Shown: in pieces, positions 47,985 to 60,300 of the stretch
Layout: each line of letters opens with the position of its first letter
Position numbering within the stretch: the first letter of the stretch is position 1
Source: Stachybotrys elegans
Taxonomy: Eukaryota > Ascomycota > Sordariomycetes > Hypocreales > Stachybotryaceae
Length of the DNA: 64,000 nt
Direction of reading: 5' to 3'
Assembly: GCA_020746835.1 (NCBI GenBank)
Contig: JAGPNK010000002.1
Coordinates: 1,116,001 to 1,180,000, forward strand
Made by a program: the position numbers and the translations under genes
Notes under the pieces: model-generated
Database searches by the model: none
What the model saw: only the letters and a program-made list of their open reading frames with translations
What the model was told of the DNA's origin: nothing

Positions 47985-49060
47985 TCATATCTTTGATATC
48001 AGAGACGAGCCTCCGTCCAGTCGAATCAGGGCTCCGTTGCAATATGCACTTAACACGTCACATGTCAGCCAGGTCCTAGACATGAACACTTCCTGGACCT
48101 TATCAAAGACACATCTCCGTCTTCAATAGAGGAGAATAAACGGGGCGGGGGGGCATTCTTCTTGACACAAGAAAAGTATCACAATCAAAGTGGTCACTCA
48201 CCCAGCCTTGCTCGCCAAAAAGATGCAAGCACCCGCCACATCCTCGTCCTTGCCGATGCGGCGCAGGGGAATCTCCTCGGCGAAAGCATCGCCCGCCGCC
48301 TCGAGCGTCGCCTTCATCATCTTGGTGCGAAACGGCCCGCAGGCCAGGACGTTGCTCGTGACGTGCCGGGGCCCCAGCTCGCGGGCCAGCGCGCGCGACA
48401 GGTGGTGCAGGCCGGCCTTGCTGGCCGAGTAGGCGTACGTCGAGAGCGTGGGCACGCGCAGGCCGTCGATGCTGCCAATGTGCACGACGCGGGCCGGGTC
48501 CTCGGCGCTGCTCGCGCGCTCCAGCAGCGGCAGGCACAGCTGCGTCAGCGTGAAGGCCCGCTGCAGGTTGAGCGTGAGGACCTTTGTCCACGCCGCGTCC
48601 GGGTAGCTGTCGATGTCGGCGCCCCAGTTGGCGCCCGCGTTGTTGACGAGCACGTGCAGCCCGCCCGGCTCGCGCCGCGAGACCTCCTCGGCAAGCCGCT
48701 GGCACTCGGACAGCTTCTGCAGGTCGGCCGGCAGGGCATGCGCGGAGCCACCGTGGCGCGCGATCGAGGCCATCTCGGCGGCGGCCGACTCGCACGCCTT
48801 GGCTTCGCGGCCGCTGAGGTACACCTTGGCGCCGTTGGCGACGAAGCCCTCGGCAATCATCCGTCCGATGCCCTTGGCGCCTACCGCTCTCGTCAGTTCT
48901 GCCATCTCTCCCAACTGTGGCTCGGGGGTGGTTTACCGCCAGTGACAAGGACAACTTTGCCCTAGGATGCGCAATCGACGTCAGTTGCTGATCCCTTTAT
49001 TTAAAGGTGAGGTGTTGTCGGTGGACATACCTTGACTCCAAACAATGTTTCCGTATCCAT
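47985..49060 (-). CDS. Short-chain dehydrogenase/reductase, 265 aa
   Basis: Four exons: 49060-49031, 48961-48937, 48880-48202 and 48048-47985. The first two are 30 and 25 nt. Splicing restores the nucleotide-binding motif TGGAKGIG at 17-24 (split across introns). NNAG follows at 98-101. The catalytic residues are Ser155 (HIGSIDG), Tyr169 and Lys173 (YSASK). The last exon supplies AYCNGALIRLDGG, the usual SDR C-terminal strand and cofactor-proximal loop. The total length is typical of classical SDRs. These enzymes are NAD(P)-dependent oxidoreductases. The Arg/Lys-rich region after beta-2 (SGREAK) suggests NADPH preference, which is inference. The substrate is unknown. Similar fungal proteins are often annotated as gluconate 5-dehydrogenase-like or rhamnolipid/3-oxoacyl reductase-like. 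The 153-nt third intron is the least certain junction, but its acceptor restores the family consensus. Confidence 0.88.
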
Positions 49061-50423
49061 AATGCCGGCGTTTCGATTTCAGCCCGTAGAGTGCTGCGAA
49101 TTGATATAGACACAGAGGTTGTTTGTGGACGGGCAGTTGGCTGATGTTGATCTGGGGTTATTATGAAAGCATCCCCAGACATCCGAGGCCAACGCAAGCC
49201 TCGGCACTGTTACAGCTCGAGCTACCCCATGTTTTATCGATAAGAGATGTGGGTGAATGCATCAAGGGTTCTCAATCCCCACTTTCTCCTCGTCAGCTTT
49301 CGCACATGTATTGTACATGTCAAAAGATCCCCCTTTCCTGGAAAATCAAGGGAGATTGTAGACATGCCGTGATGAATGAAGACGCTGGTTAGCTCATTGT
49401 CTGTTTACGACGGCTGGCATGTTAGGGCACGTCGAGAGGTTGCAAATGCTGCTTCCGTCGGCTTCCCGTTTAGACGGCGCGCACAAAGTTCCACAGGCGC
49501 TATCCACTCGCCATACGAAGGTATTGGAAAATCATCTTGTGGGTGTGCCGCCTGCGTCCCAGGAACTGGCCATCATCACGACACTCTTTCCATGACGCTT
49601 CCTATGCAGGGCGGAAAGAAGAGGAGGGCAGCTCAAGGCGCAGGTTCCTCACTGCATGGATGTCTCATGGTTGGCTACAGCAAGAAAATACAGGTCAGCT
49701 TAACCCTGATCAAGACAATATATCTGATACTCCCGCCTTGAGACAGTGCGGACAACCATGCCAAGCATACCAAGCATTCCAGCTTATGCAGCCGACTCAA
49801 TTCTAAAGTTTCTCGCTCAGAACCATAGCAGACAGTGCCATTACGCCCTGAAATACGGCGTCACTGACTTGCTTTTAGTAGTACCTCTATCATCATCAGC
49901 CCAGACCTACCTGCTTGCTCTGACATCATACTTCCTTCCACCTTACTTCATTTCTTCCCTTTCTTCCTACGTCCTACGTCCTACGTCCTACGTCCTTTCG
50001 TTCTTTCTGCAAGTCACCCCTTCCCAGCAATGCCTTCTCCTCTGCTCGCTCTTTCCGTACCACTAACCCATCGCCGGCGAACGCGCTTTCCGCATCTTTC
50101 CAAGCTCGGTAATGGCATCTCCATCCAAGCCCCACCCCACCATCCGTCCATCCCACATTGACCTCACTCAACTCGTGATCGCGTGCTCTTGAATCGTTTC
50201 ATCCCATTCTTCTGCCAACTTGGTACCACTTCTTTACGTGAATACCTGCATCAAATCTTCAGCCTGTATATAAACTCCCTCCGTCTATTTCGTCTCTTGA
50301 CCCGCACATTGCCTGTTCGCTCCAATCCCACACGCCGTGAACCCCCCCTCAGACGTCATATCCCGCGATCATCCGAGCCTCTCCGAAATCTCAGAGCACC
50401 AAGATCCCAAGACTCCCACCGCC
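49061..50423. other. Divergent intergenic region, SDR/methyltransferase
   Basis: Shared upstream region of two divergent genes. It contains a CCTACGT heptamer array at 49966-49993 and a pyrimidine-rich leader before 50424. Confidence 0.5.
49966..49993. repeat. CCTACGT heptamer array, 4 copies
   Basis: Four perfect tandem copies in the upstream region of the methyltransferase gene. Confidence 0.95.
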
Positions 50424-51343
50424 ATGTCCATACCTCCAGAGGCGGCAGCCCGCCTGACCAAAACATTCGGCAGCATCCCATTCTCCTCCCACCCCGCCGC
50501 CTGGAACAGCTGCTGGAACGACCAGTTTACGCCCTGGGACCGCTCCGGCCCCTCGCACGCCCTCGCCGACCTCCTCTCCCAGCGTCCCGATCTCGTGCCC
50601 CCGGCCCAGGAGCGTGACGCCCGTGGTGATCCCATCCGCAACGCCACCGGCACCGTCACCAAGCGCACCGCCCTCGTACCTGGCTGCGGCCGCGGACACG
50701 ATGTGCTGCTCCTAAGCGCCTACGGCTACGATGTATGGGGCCTTGACACGAGCGAGACGGCTATCCAGAAAGCACGAGATAACCAGGCCGCCGCCGGCGA
50801 GAGCAAGGAATACGAAGTTGTCAATGGCATGGAGAAGGGTGCAGTGGATTGGATCGTGGGGGACTTCTTTGCCGACGACTGGACTCAGGGCATTGGTGCC
50901 AATGGCACCGGCAAATTCGACCTCATCTATGACTACACCGCAAGTGTTCCCCCCATTCTACTCCCTCGCACCACGAGCTAACCCCCTCAACACAGTTCCT
51001 CTGCGCACTACCCCTAGATGTCCGACCCCGTTGGGCAAAACGCATGTCGGAACTCATAACCCCCACCGGTCGTCTCATATGCCTGGAATACCCCTCCGGC
51101 CGACCCTTGACCGAGCTCGGCCCTGCGTGGGGCGTATGGCCCGAGGTCTACGAGGCGCTCCTCTCGGCGCCAGGCGACCCCGTCGAATACAACCAGGACG
51201 GCACGCCCATCGGCACGCCTAGCCCCAAGCCGCGGGACGACGCTCTGCATCGCCTCAGCCTCATTAAGCCGCGGCGCACGCACAAGGCCGGCACCAACGA
51301 GGACGGCAGCGTGCGAGATTTCATCTCGGTATGGAGTCGGTAG
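50424..51343 (+). CDS. TPMT-family thiol/thiopurine S-methyltransferase, 287 aa
   Basis: Two exons, 50424-50939 and 50996-51343. The 56-nt intron is of the GC-AG class (GCAAGT donor, CAACACAG acceptor); using it joins DLIYDYT to FLCALPLDVR, the expected family sequence. The AdoMet-binding motif is ALVPGCGRGHD at 83-93, with WGLDTS (acidic residue of strand 2) at 105-110 and GDFFADDW after it. The aromatic N-terminal segment WNSCWNDQFTPWDR is typical of the fungal group. Family members methylate thiols, thiopurines or halide ions using S-adenosylmethionine; the substrate here is unknown. The start at 50424 (CACCGCCATG) is preferred because the upstream frame begins with GTG. The gene converges with the OTU gene, the stop codons being 132 bp apart. 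Confidence 0.87.
50940..50995 (+). other. GC-AG intron
   Basis: The donor reads ACC|GCAAGT, otherwise a perfect donor with C in place of T at position 2. The nearby GT (at 50944) would shift the reading frame and lose the family match. Confidence 0.7.
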
Positions 51344-51475
51344 TGACGACGCCGTAGCTGCTTGCACATTGGAGTCATGACAGCATCATAGCATAGCCCA
51401 CAATGAAGAAAAAAAAAAGAGAAAGAGAACAGCAGGTATCGTCGCCCGACACTGGGACAACGCCCTTCGTTTCGC

Positions 51476-52375
51476 TCAGCCCGTCTTCCTCAAGGAGTTG
51501 TAGTGCTCGCCCAGTCCATACCCGTGCCTGTAGTATGCCAGCCACAGCGTCTTGCCTGTCGCCTTACCCTCCTCCTCCCCGATGCGCTCCGTCCGCCCAT
51601 CCTGCACCACCCGCAGCTCGACTCCGTACCGCCTCGCCAGCGCCGTCAGCTCCAGCTGCCCACCCCACTCGGCCGTGTCCTTGATGCGCGCCGCGTACGT
51701 CTCTAGGTCGCCCTCGAGGAACGGCGCAAAGTCGTCGCCGTTCTCCAGCATGTACGCCGCCGCCGCCCGCCGCACCGTTTTGTACCCGGGCTCCCCCTCG
51801 CTGCCGTCTCCCCCAAGCGACACCGAGTGCTGGCCCAGCTGGTCCGCCACCGCTGAGAAGAGGCAGTGCCCGTCGGGCGCAATCTCCTTCTCCACGAGCC
51901 CGTGCGTCTCAAAAGTCTTCTTCATGTACTCGCTCTCGCGCGCCCGGTGGTCCGTCATGGCCGAGGCCTCTTCCTCGGCACGCTGCGCTGCCGCTTCCTG
52001 CTCGGCGGCGCGGCGCGCCATGCGCTCCTTCTGGCGGTTCCTCTTCTTCCCAGCGGGCTGCTGCTGCATCGGCTGCTCTGCAGAATCTGACACGGATAGC
52101 TTCTCCGTCTGCTTCACTAGCTGCTCCTGTGCTCCGTTCGTTTGTTGTGCGTCGCCGCCGTCGTCTTCGTCTGCCGTGGTGTCCTGCGGCATCAGGGCGG
52201 CAATCTCTGCGGCGTGCTTCTCGCGGGTGGCTCGTTCCATCTCGGTACACTCGTCGTTGACGCCCTTGCGGTTCTTCTTGGTCGCGTTCTTCTTCTTGTT
52301 CGTGATTCTGCCTTGGAGATCCTTGAGCTCCCGGCGGTGGCGCGCCTGCATCTGCTCCATAGACTCGGGCTCCAT
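51476..52375 (-). CDS. OTU-domain deubiquitinase, Otu2/OTUD6-like, 299 aa
   Basis: A single exon. The open frame extends 15 nt further to a TTG, but the first ATG (MEPESMEQMQARHRREL) is taken as the start. Residues 1-150 are highly charged and coiled-coil-like (Arg/Glu/Lys-rich, KKRNRQKERMARRAAEQEA). The catalytic OTU domain follows: Asp168-Gly-His-Cys171 in IAPDGHCLFSAVADQL, and the catalytic His291 in GLGEHYNSLR near the C-terminus. This is the layout of yeast Otu2 and human OTUD6B, cysteine proteases that remove ubiquitin and are linked to 40S ribosomes and translation initiation. The full catalytic triad region appears intact, so the enzyme should be active. Confidence 0.9.
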   Translation of the reverse strand: MEPESMEQMQARHRRELKDLQGRITNKKKNATKKNRKGVNDECTEMERATREKHAAEIAALMPQDTTADEDDGGDAQQTNGAQEQLVKQTEKLSVSDSAEQPMQQQPAGKKRNRQKERMARRAAEQEAAAQRAEEEASAMTDHRARESEYMKKTFETHGLVEKEIAPDGHCLFSAVADQLGQHSVSLGGDGSEGEPGYKTVRRAAAAYMLENGDDFAPFLEGDLETYAARIKDTAEWGGQLELTALARRYGVELRVVQDGRTERIGEEEGKATGKTLWLAYYRHGYGLGEHYNSLRKTG

Positions 52376-53126
52376 GCTGCCGACCGTCAAAATACCGAGC
52401 GTCTGTGTCCGAGAGGATAGGTTTCAAGGCAGTTCGGGGGGGTGTCCTGTCTAGAGCGAGTGCAAAACCAATGCCAGGTGTTGGGCTGGCTTGCAGCTGT
52501 AATGGTGGTAATGTTTATTAGTCGTCAGCTACAGTGGAGGGGTTCAGAATTTGAGTGAAGAGGTAGGTGGGGTGGGGGGACACCAACATGTCTATATTTA
52601 TATTGGGCGACAGCATTATGTACCCTCACACGCCCACTCCATTCAAAGACATTCTAGGCTGTCTACCATGAGGCATCACAGTCGTTTTGAGACACAAATA
52701 GATGGGTTGCTGTATTATTCAAATAGCTGTACCATGGAAGTTCATCTTCCTTGCTGCCGAAGAGCAATTCGGCACATGTGGACATTTTCCCCAATCATTC
52801 CAATCTAATCCTTCTGATGTTTCCAGTCCCCTCTTTCATCTTCTGAGCAACTCTTTGCACAACGAGTGAGATTGGGATTGTTGTGGCGCCCAAAACACCA
52901 TGCAGAAAGAAAGAAAGAAACGCCTGTAACAACCTGTGACCTTGAGGTCAAGAATATAAGAAGCTCCTTCCTCCAGAAAGAAAACAATAATAATAATAAT
53001 AATATACAGAAGGAGAAATGTAACGATTGCTCCATCAGATCCCCTGGGATTCAACTGTCGTCATGCCTTTTTGGTTTCTCTTTTTCTTCTTCTTCTTCTT
53101 CTTCTTCTTCTCTTCTTTTTCCCTTC
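52376..53126. other. Intergenic region
   Basis: Upstream region of the OTU gene and 3' flank of the Num1/ApsA gene. It carries an AAT run at 52986-53004 and a TTC/CTT run at 53083-53117. Confidence 0.5.
53083..53117. repeat. (TTC)n microsatellite
   Basis: About ten TTC units lying just downstream of the Num1/ApsA stop codon, close to its likely 3' UTR. Confidence 0.9.
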
Positions 53127-56100
53127 CTAGAATCCCTTGAAAGGGTCGTCTCGGAAGAAATCGTCTTCCACGGCAACCTTGTGACTACTATAGTAGTCAT
53201 CATTGACTCGTGGACCTCTTGAGTTGTAGCTCTCACGATGGCGCGTGCGGCTGTTTCGGCGCCTCAGCTCTTTACTCCGTCTGCGAACAATTTGTCGAAA
53301 CTCATCCTGCTCATCTGGAAAGTCGTTGAACTGGGAAAAGGCCATGGGGCTGATGAAGGCCTCCATGCGCACGGTGCCGATGGCATCGAAGAAGTTGGAG
53401 GGCCGAGTGGAAGCTTCCGAGGTTCGCTGAGAACCAGTCTGGCTCATACCCCAAGTGTACACAGACCCTTGGGACTGATATGCCTCTGACGAGCCAGCCG
53501 TGTTCACGCTAGCACCAGCTGTGCTGTTGTTTGAATTATGCTGGGAGCTGTTGCTGGTTGGCCCCGAGAATCCCCTGAACGAAAGCGGCGGGGGTACATG
53601 ACCGCCCGTATTGCTTCGCTTTCGACCATGAAGGACGACTTGGTTGGCGCGCTCTTGGAAGCGCGGGATATAGGGTGGTTCAGCAGCATCTTTTGAGTAT
53701 TCCCTCGAGTGGCCGTTGCTCATGGCACTCAGAGGTTCGTTGATACGGAAGCTTGCTCCGTCCCCTATTTGAGATGAAGGAAGGCTCGGGATGCTAGGGA
53801 TGCCCGGAGCTACAGCCTGGACCGGGCCTCCTGTTCTTCCCTTGGCAACGCGAATCGAGTCCCGAATACCTCCCCTCTTAAACTTGGCCGACGATTCAAG
53901 CTCGTTTCCAGGCAGCTGTTTGACAGGCGCTGGTGGCGGGGCAGGCATCTGGGACATCATGGAGTCGGGGATTGTTTGGGATGAATGTGCGAGGAAGGAC
54001 AGAGCCGTCAGCCATAGATAATGCCTGTCGGCCGTTATGGCTGTGAACTTGAGTGCCCTCTGTGGTGTGAGAATCAAGATGGACCGGTTGAAAATAGGCC
54101 CAGCTCCCTTGGGTGCAGCATTGTCATCCTTGACGTCAAGGACAGATTGGATGATGACTGTAACAGAATTAGCAAATGTGAGCAAATTCAAGAGAAATCT
54201 AAGTGCTTACGCTTTCGCCCAGTCTTCCCCATCAAGGCACTTCCGGAAGATGGCTGCCTACTGCTCCAAAGTATGGCCCGTTCATAGGGAGCGAGCCATA
54301 CCCATCGCTTATGTCGGTCGTTGTTGGCCGTGTCATCTCGGCCAGTACCCTCCTGCACTCCAAAGGACGTCCTCTTGCGCACATACTTGAACATCCACTC
54401 GCCAATCATTGTCTGTGCTATAGCGTCAACTACACCAATGCTCTGTGTGCCGCTGGCTTGAGACATGATATCAGTATTCAGGGTCTGATTGGTATTGTAC
54501 GTGTTATCCGTCGTCGTGGACAGTTGATGGCGGTGTGATCGATACTGGCTACCACGTCGATCTCGTCCTCGTGGGGACGTGATGTCGTTCTTGGGTAAGG
54601 GTGGCAGGCTCGGACTCTCCGGAGCCTCTGTTGAGGGAGATAGCGGTGGCGGTGATCGGCTTCCATGTCGACGATACTTTTGGTTCCTCGGGAGGGCCGC
54701 AGCAGACCGAACCTTCCGGATGCTGCTGCTGCGGTAGTGGTTTCGCGAGGTGCGACGTTGCTGCCAAGCTTCCGGGCGGGTTGGACTCCTCTGCCCGTCG
54801 CTTGGGGCGCTGATGCTGAATGGGGGCTTCCTCGAGCTCGCCCTGGTAGGAATGGGGAACGGGGGCACAGTGGTGGAATCGGGCAGGCTGGGGCTTCTCG
54901 ATCGCCCTTGGTGTGTTGAGATGCCATTGTGTATCATGGCGGCTTTCCTCATGTTACTGGAGTGGCTTGAGGCACCGGGAGGCGGAGAAAGTGGTTTCTC
55001 AGTTCCTCGAATAGGCTTCGACGCTCGTTTCCAGCCAGAGGCATCCCGGTCGGCAAAGCTGGCAGGATGGTAAATCTCGGTAGGCGTCACCTTCACAGCT
55101 GTCATATGCACAAGCTTAGCCGGTGCCTCCTCCGGAGAGGTCGGCGCGGTGCCGCTGGAGCCCTGCTTTCCATAGTGGCCGGTGGTGGAAGGCGGTCGGG
55201 GAGCTGAGAGAGCCGTCCTGTACTCCGAGTCGCTCAGTTCCACGTCACCAAAATCCTCGTCTTCGGAGCTGGCAGTGTCAAAGCCAGCAAAGAGGCTGCT
55301 AAACCGTTGCGGGCGTCGCATTGGTGCTACCTTTTGCCCAGAAAGAGGGCCGTCGTCATTGTTTCCAGGATAAACATCTGACGGCTCTGGCTCGGGAACT
55401 GGCGCAAACGTTGGAGAGGGAGGAATCTTCAGGGGTGGTGACTTTGCAGCCAACCTACGGGGATTGCGAGGCGGTGGCGTTGCTCCCAGTTCCGTCGTAG
55501 CGAAATCTTTATCGAGCTCAGCAGCTGGGTTGGGCGAGCTGGGTCGAGATGTAATGCTGGAGGGCTGCAGGTGTGGTGGTAGTAATGCAAGTCTCTTGTC
55601 CGTCTGAATTCCTTCGGTCTGAACACCCGCCTCAGCAGTAGAGACATCGACGGAGATATTCACCTGGCACCCGAAGTCCTTCACATACTGAGGGAGGCGA
55701 GGCTCACGAGGGGTGGTAGGTCTGCTCGTTGGAGGATGAATGCTGATGCTGGGGATAGGTGGCGGCGCAAGCTCCAGAGGTGGTGGGATTGGAGCTTGGC
55801 GGGTGGGAGCTGGAGGGTCTGTCTGTGTCGAGGCAGTCACCATGATGGGAAGCTTTGCTTGGATCGGTGGGGGAGGAGGGGCGCGTGTGGGGGATTTTGG
55901 CGTCTTGGGAGGGCTGAGAGGCTCCATGGACGTCTGTGATCCCGCCGAGACCATGTGCTGATGGGTAGAGACAGGAGGTTCGATCATCAGTGGTCGGCTC
56001 ATCTGAACACGCTTCCGTCGCTGGTTGGCCTCGATTTCGACCTCCGCTCGTGGCGAGGTCGAGGTCTCAGGAGTCTTGGAAGGCTGTACAGGCGCAGGTG

Positions 56101-57304
56101 CTTCGGCGGGTCGCTCTGGCGAGGGTGGCGGCGAGGGCTGGACACCCGTGTCTGTGTAGGTAAATTTGGGGGTGGATGGGCGTACCAACGTCACCTCTGG
56201 GTCATCCAGATCCTCCGAAGTCTCTGGTACAACCTCTCCAACCATGAGTCTTCCTCTAGCCACGCTTGTGGGCCGCCTCAAGCTCTCCAGGCTCTGGTTG
56301 CGGTGGTGCATCTTGTGGATAATACTGTCGCGGCTGAAGTTGCGAGTGTGCCGATAAGATGGGTAGTTGGAGAGAGCGCTTTCTCGGCCCTCGGCGTCGG
56401 TGAAATCCGTCTCATCTCCGTCGAAGTTGAGCTCGTCCGCCAACGAGTGCCCATTCATGTGCGGACGAATCATGGAATATCGCAGGCTTCCCGTCATGCT
56501 CATGGTTCGGATACTGGCACCATCGTTCTCTCGGCCGCTCTCCTCGACATCGCTGTCGGGAGAGTTAGCGACCGGGTGCTGGTTTCCGTTGCTCATCTGC
56601 GCAGCCTGGAAAGCCGCCACCTCTTCGAGAACAACCTTCAATCGACTTTCGGCGACATGCAGCTTGCGCTCATACTTTCGCTTCTCCTCCTCCCACCCAT
56701 CCTTCTCCTGGGCCCACTGGTCGTGAACCCTCTGGGAGTCCTCCTCCTGAGACCTGAGCTTCTTCAGTGCGGCCTCGAGCCTCTTCTTGGTTTCAGCACT
56801 GCCATCCACTGCTTCGTCTCTCTCGCGAGCCAACTCGCCCAGCGCGGACGAAGTACCACCTTCGAGGAGAGCCAGCTGGCGCTTGAGTGAGCGCAACTCC
56901 TTGGCGGTTGTGAGATAGTTGTTTTTGGTGGCCTCCTGTTCTTCACGAGTAGAGTCAAGTGTCGACTCGAGACTCTCAATCATCCTAATCTTCTCCTCTT
57001 GATCTCTACGGAGAGACAGGATTTCGGAGACAAGGTTGGCATGCAACGTCGGGGTGAACCTCCGTGGATCGAGGATACTAATCGTCTCGTCCACGAGAAT
57101 ATCTCTGGAAGACCTTTTGGAGCCATTTTCGCCGCGCTCGGTGGGTAGTGGCGGTGGTGAGATTGCTTTTCCCGGCGGGGTAGCAGAGCGGCGAGATCGT
57201 CTCGAGTCGCGGGATGGGGTTCTGTAGGGTGTGTCCTGTGGTGTCGGCAGTGAGATAGCCGCAGGGCCACTCATATACTCGTCGTCCGTCTCCCAAGGAC
57301 CCAT
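53127..57304 (-). CDS. Num1/ApsA/Mcp5-type cortical anchor protein, 1374 aa
   Basis: Two exons, 57304-54211 and 54157-53127, with a 53-nt intron (GTAAGC donor, CTGTTACAG acceptor) in phase 1. Order: a short disordered head, a coiled coil at about 92-236 (RRDQEEKIRMIESLEST and following Leu/Glu/Lys heptads), a long Pro/Ser/Thr-rich disordered linker, and a PH domain at about 957-1090 (IGEWMFKYVRKRTSFG, HKRWVWLAPYERAILW, RALKFTAITADRHYLWLTAL) that the intron interrupts. The tail after it is disordered and ends in Arg-rich and Tyr-rich residues. This PH type binds phosphoinositides at the plasma membrane. The family anchors dynein and mitochondria to the cortex and is needed for nuclear positioning (ApsA in Aspergillus). 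It is shorter than the Aspergillus and yeast proteins and has none of the long tandem repeats of yeast Num1. Confidence 0.88.
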
Positions 57305-60300
57305 GATGACCTCTTCTCGTATCTACTTCAAATGCGTGGTCGCTGGACAGAATATTGTGCGAGGAGGTGGTTTTATGATGCACTGATGACACCAGCGAGT
57401 GAATGCTGTGCCGATTGTTTCACAGCAAGACAAGTCTTTGAGGCAAAGTCTTGGGGGAAACAGTTCGCCCCTGCAGCCGAGGGGAGCTGTACCTTTGGCC
57501 AGCTACAACACACACATGGACGTGGCTGGGGTTGCTAATCAGACTGTTATTAGCCAGACAAGTCTCGACGGAATGCGAAGAACGGGCGTTGAGAACGCAG
57601 GAGCAACGTACCAGAAAGCCAGGTTCAAAGGACAATTTGCGCCAAGGATGCTGTTAAGCAATGCAATGACAGCGCGCCACTTTGGTCTTCCCGTGATCGG
57701 ACACCGAGGGTCTGAGGGCGGCGGCGCGTCGACGGCTGGGAAACACACGCAGCGAGATGTTTTACACAGTTCGTACAACCTCCTGCTTTGCTAAGAGGCC
57801 ACCGCTCCAGCCTCGCGAGGGGTCGGTCCAATAGCGTTTGACAACGCGAAAGAGAGACTTAGAAAAGGGATATCGTGTCGAGGTTGCGGCGCACAAGTCG
57901 TATGGCCCGATGCGATATTCGGTACAGGCGAAGTAGGACGAGTCGGAAGGAAGCGGGGAGCGAGTCTTGATGATATCAACTGTAACCTCTTGGAATACTG
58001 CAAGAAGCAATTCGAAACTGGGTGTAAGAGAGCTAAAAAAGTAAGGACTGCGCAACGGGTCAGGTTAGCTATATGCCAGAGAACTATTGACCATATGATA
58101 CGGGTGTACGTCTCACCATGAGACCAACATGCTCCACGCGGCAAGATACCTCACAATGCGAGAATGACTTACAATTGTTTTGTGCAAGACGTGACAGACG
58201 TGAAAAAAGATGTCGGGTCCCAGGACCAGCAAGGAAGTCAGATCGAGGAGGAGAAAATCAGAATACGTAGATATTCCCCGGGAAGCTGGACCACGTCAAC
58301 GTGTACCGAGAGCACAGTGGAGCGTCGAGCCTGTTGAGATTGGAATAATAGTAGCAACTAAGAACAATAATGCAGAAAGGGTAGGGAAATGAGGGACGAG
58401 CGCAACAAAGCGATATGCAAGTGGGAGAAGAGACGACGGGCGGGAGGCGTCGGGGGAAACGACGATGTAGAGAACCGCAGGTAACATGGAGTACAACTCC
58501 TGGGCAGTGTCGAGCAAGATGACGGACGAGGGGTCCTAGTTGGCCTTGCTACACGCCCTTCACAGGTTTGAAGCCGGGCCAAAGGCGACGAAGCTCGAGG
58601 CTCGAACTTGGGTCGCGGAGGCAAGGGGGACCCTGACAATGTTCCCACTTAAGCTACCTAGGCGGACGCAGGAGAGAAGCTTGGGTCGGGATGGAGAAGC
58701 TCAACCCACAAATCGAACCAGGCGGGGCGGTTGGCATTATTTTTTTGATTTCTTTTCCTTTTTGGCCTGGGGACCTTCTGGGCGCACAGACCGCGGGTTT
58801 TATTCGACGTCCCGGGATACGGGCCACGCGGATTGGGTAACTGAAGACAGAAAGAGGCAAAAAGGGGCGGGCCAGTTATCCGAAGGTTGCGTCGAGTTGT
58901 GCTAGTTAATCAATTCGTAAACATATATGTGTGGGACGGGGGACAACCGCGGTCCGGAATCAAGAAGAACGGGTGCCGACGCAATCTGAGTCGTCGATAA
59001 GATGCACCGGCAGCTGCAGGCTGCAGGTGCCGATGGATGCAGAAGCCATACCATGATAGTGAAGGTTCGACGCCACGGCAGCCTGTAACTGGAAGGTATG
59101 CGGCACGGCAATTAACCACGCGAACACACCCGCCGAGGCAGAGATCGGACGGCGCAAAGTCCCAAGCTGTTTCAAAGGCGCCGGCATCCCATCTTCTGTC
59201 ATTTTTTGTCACCAGTGACATGTGGGCGGCGAACCGTCTGCCCCTATGGACAGGTGGACGGGCGATCAGAAGGAGATGAATTAACTGAGCGTTGCTCGCA
59301 TTGCTCGTTCGCCCTCCTTTTCGCTCGCTGGCGCTGGCGCAGGCACAAGCGTCGCCATTAGCAAGCCTCACGACCTCCTGCTATTATGAGCACAGGCGCG
59401 CACAGGCTGGATGGCAGGAGTCGGGGCCAGGAGCAGGTGGTCGGATAGTGCGTGCCATAGTGCCTCTCGCCTCTCGCCACGGCGTCTAGACGGGTTGGTG
59501 CGTTTGTTCTCGTCTCCCGAAGGCGCAGTGGCGTCATGAGCAGCCTCTCCAACAATTAGAATTGGCTGATGGTGAAACAACGGCGTTTGCAGGGGACTGT
59601 TCCTTGGGCATGGATCTGGGAGTGATGAGGATGCGCGGTTGCCCACTTCAGCTGTTGGTGGGAATCTCTTGCCCTGAGTGGAAGCGATGGAAGTGACAGG
59701 TACGGATGTGCCTAGCGGGAGCTAATTGGTGCTAGCCCGAAGGGCACGGTAAGGCAAGTAACCATGCGCTGCATGGAGGGCAGGCAGGACCCATTGGGCC
59801 CACGGGCTGCATGGCAAGAAGCCTGTAGGCTTGAGCAAAGTGTAATTTCCTCTCCTCTCTCAATCACACAAGCCCAAGTCTGTCAAGAGTCTCGAAATCC
59901 TCGTGCGCCTCGTCCCTGCGCCTCTCCTCGCAATCCACAAGGATGCCATGAATCTTCGATGTAATGTGCATGGTCACACGGCCTGCTCCTAGTCCAGCCT
60001 GGAGCCGATACGAAGATGACGCCTGGACCAGACTAGGTCTGCGTCTATCACTGCTCTCTGTATGTAGCTTGACAGGACCGCAACGGCTGATCCGTGTGTT
60101 TTTCCATGTCGAAGCCTCGCAGAACCAAACTAATCTCACGGTAGCCTTTTTGCCTCGACAGCCTGTGGGTGTTGTTGACATGGATATGGATACTCGCAGG
60201 GTCCCTTGATCTACACCTCATGGTCAATTCTTAATACCGGCTGCTATTCATCAATAGATCGACCATTGCCGTCGATGGCTCAGCTGAACTCTATTCTCAT

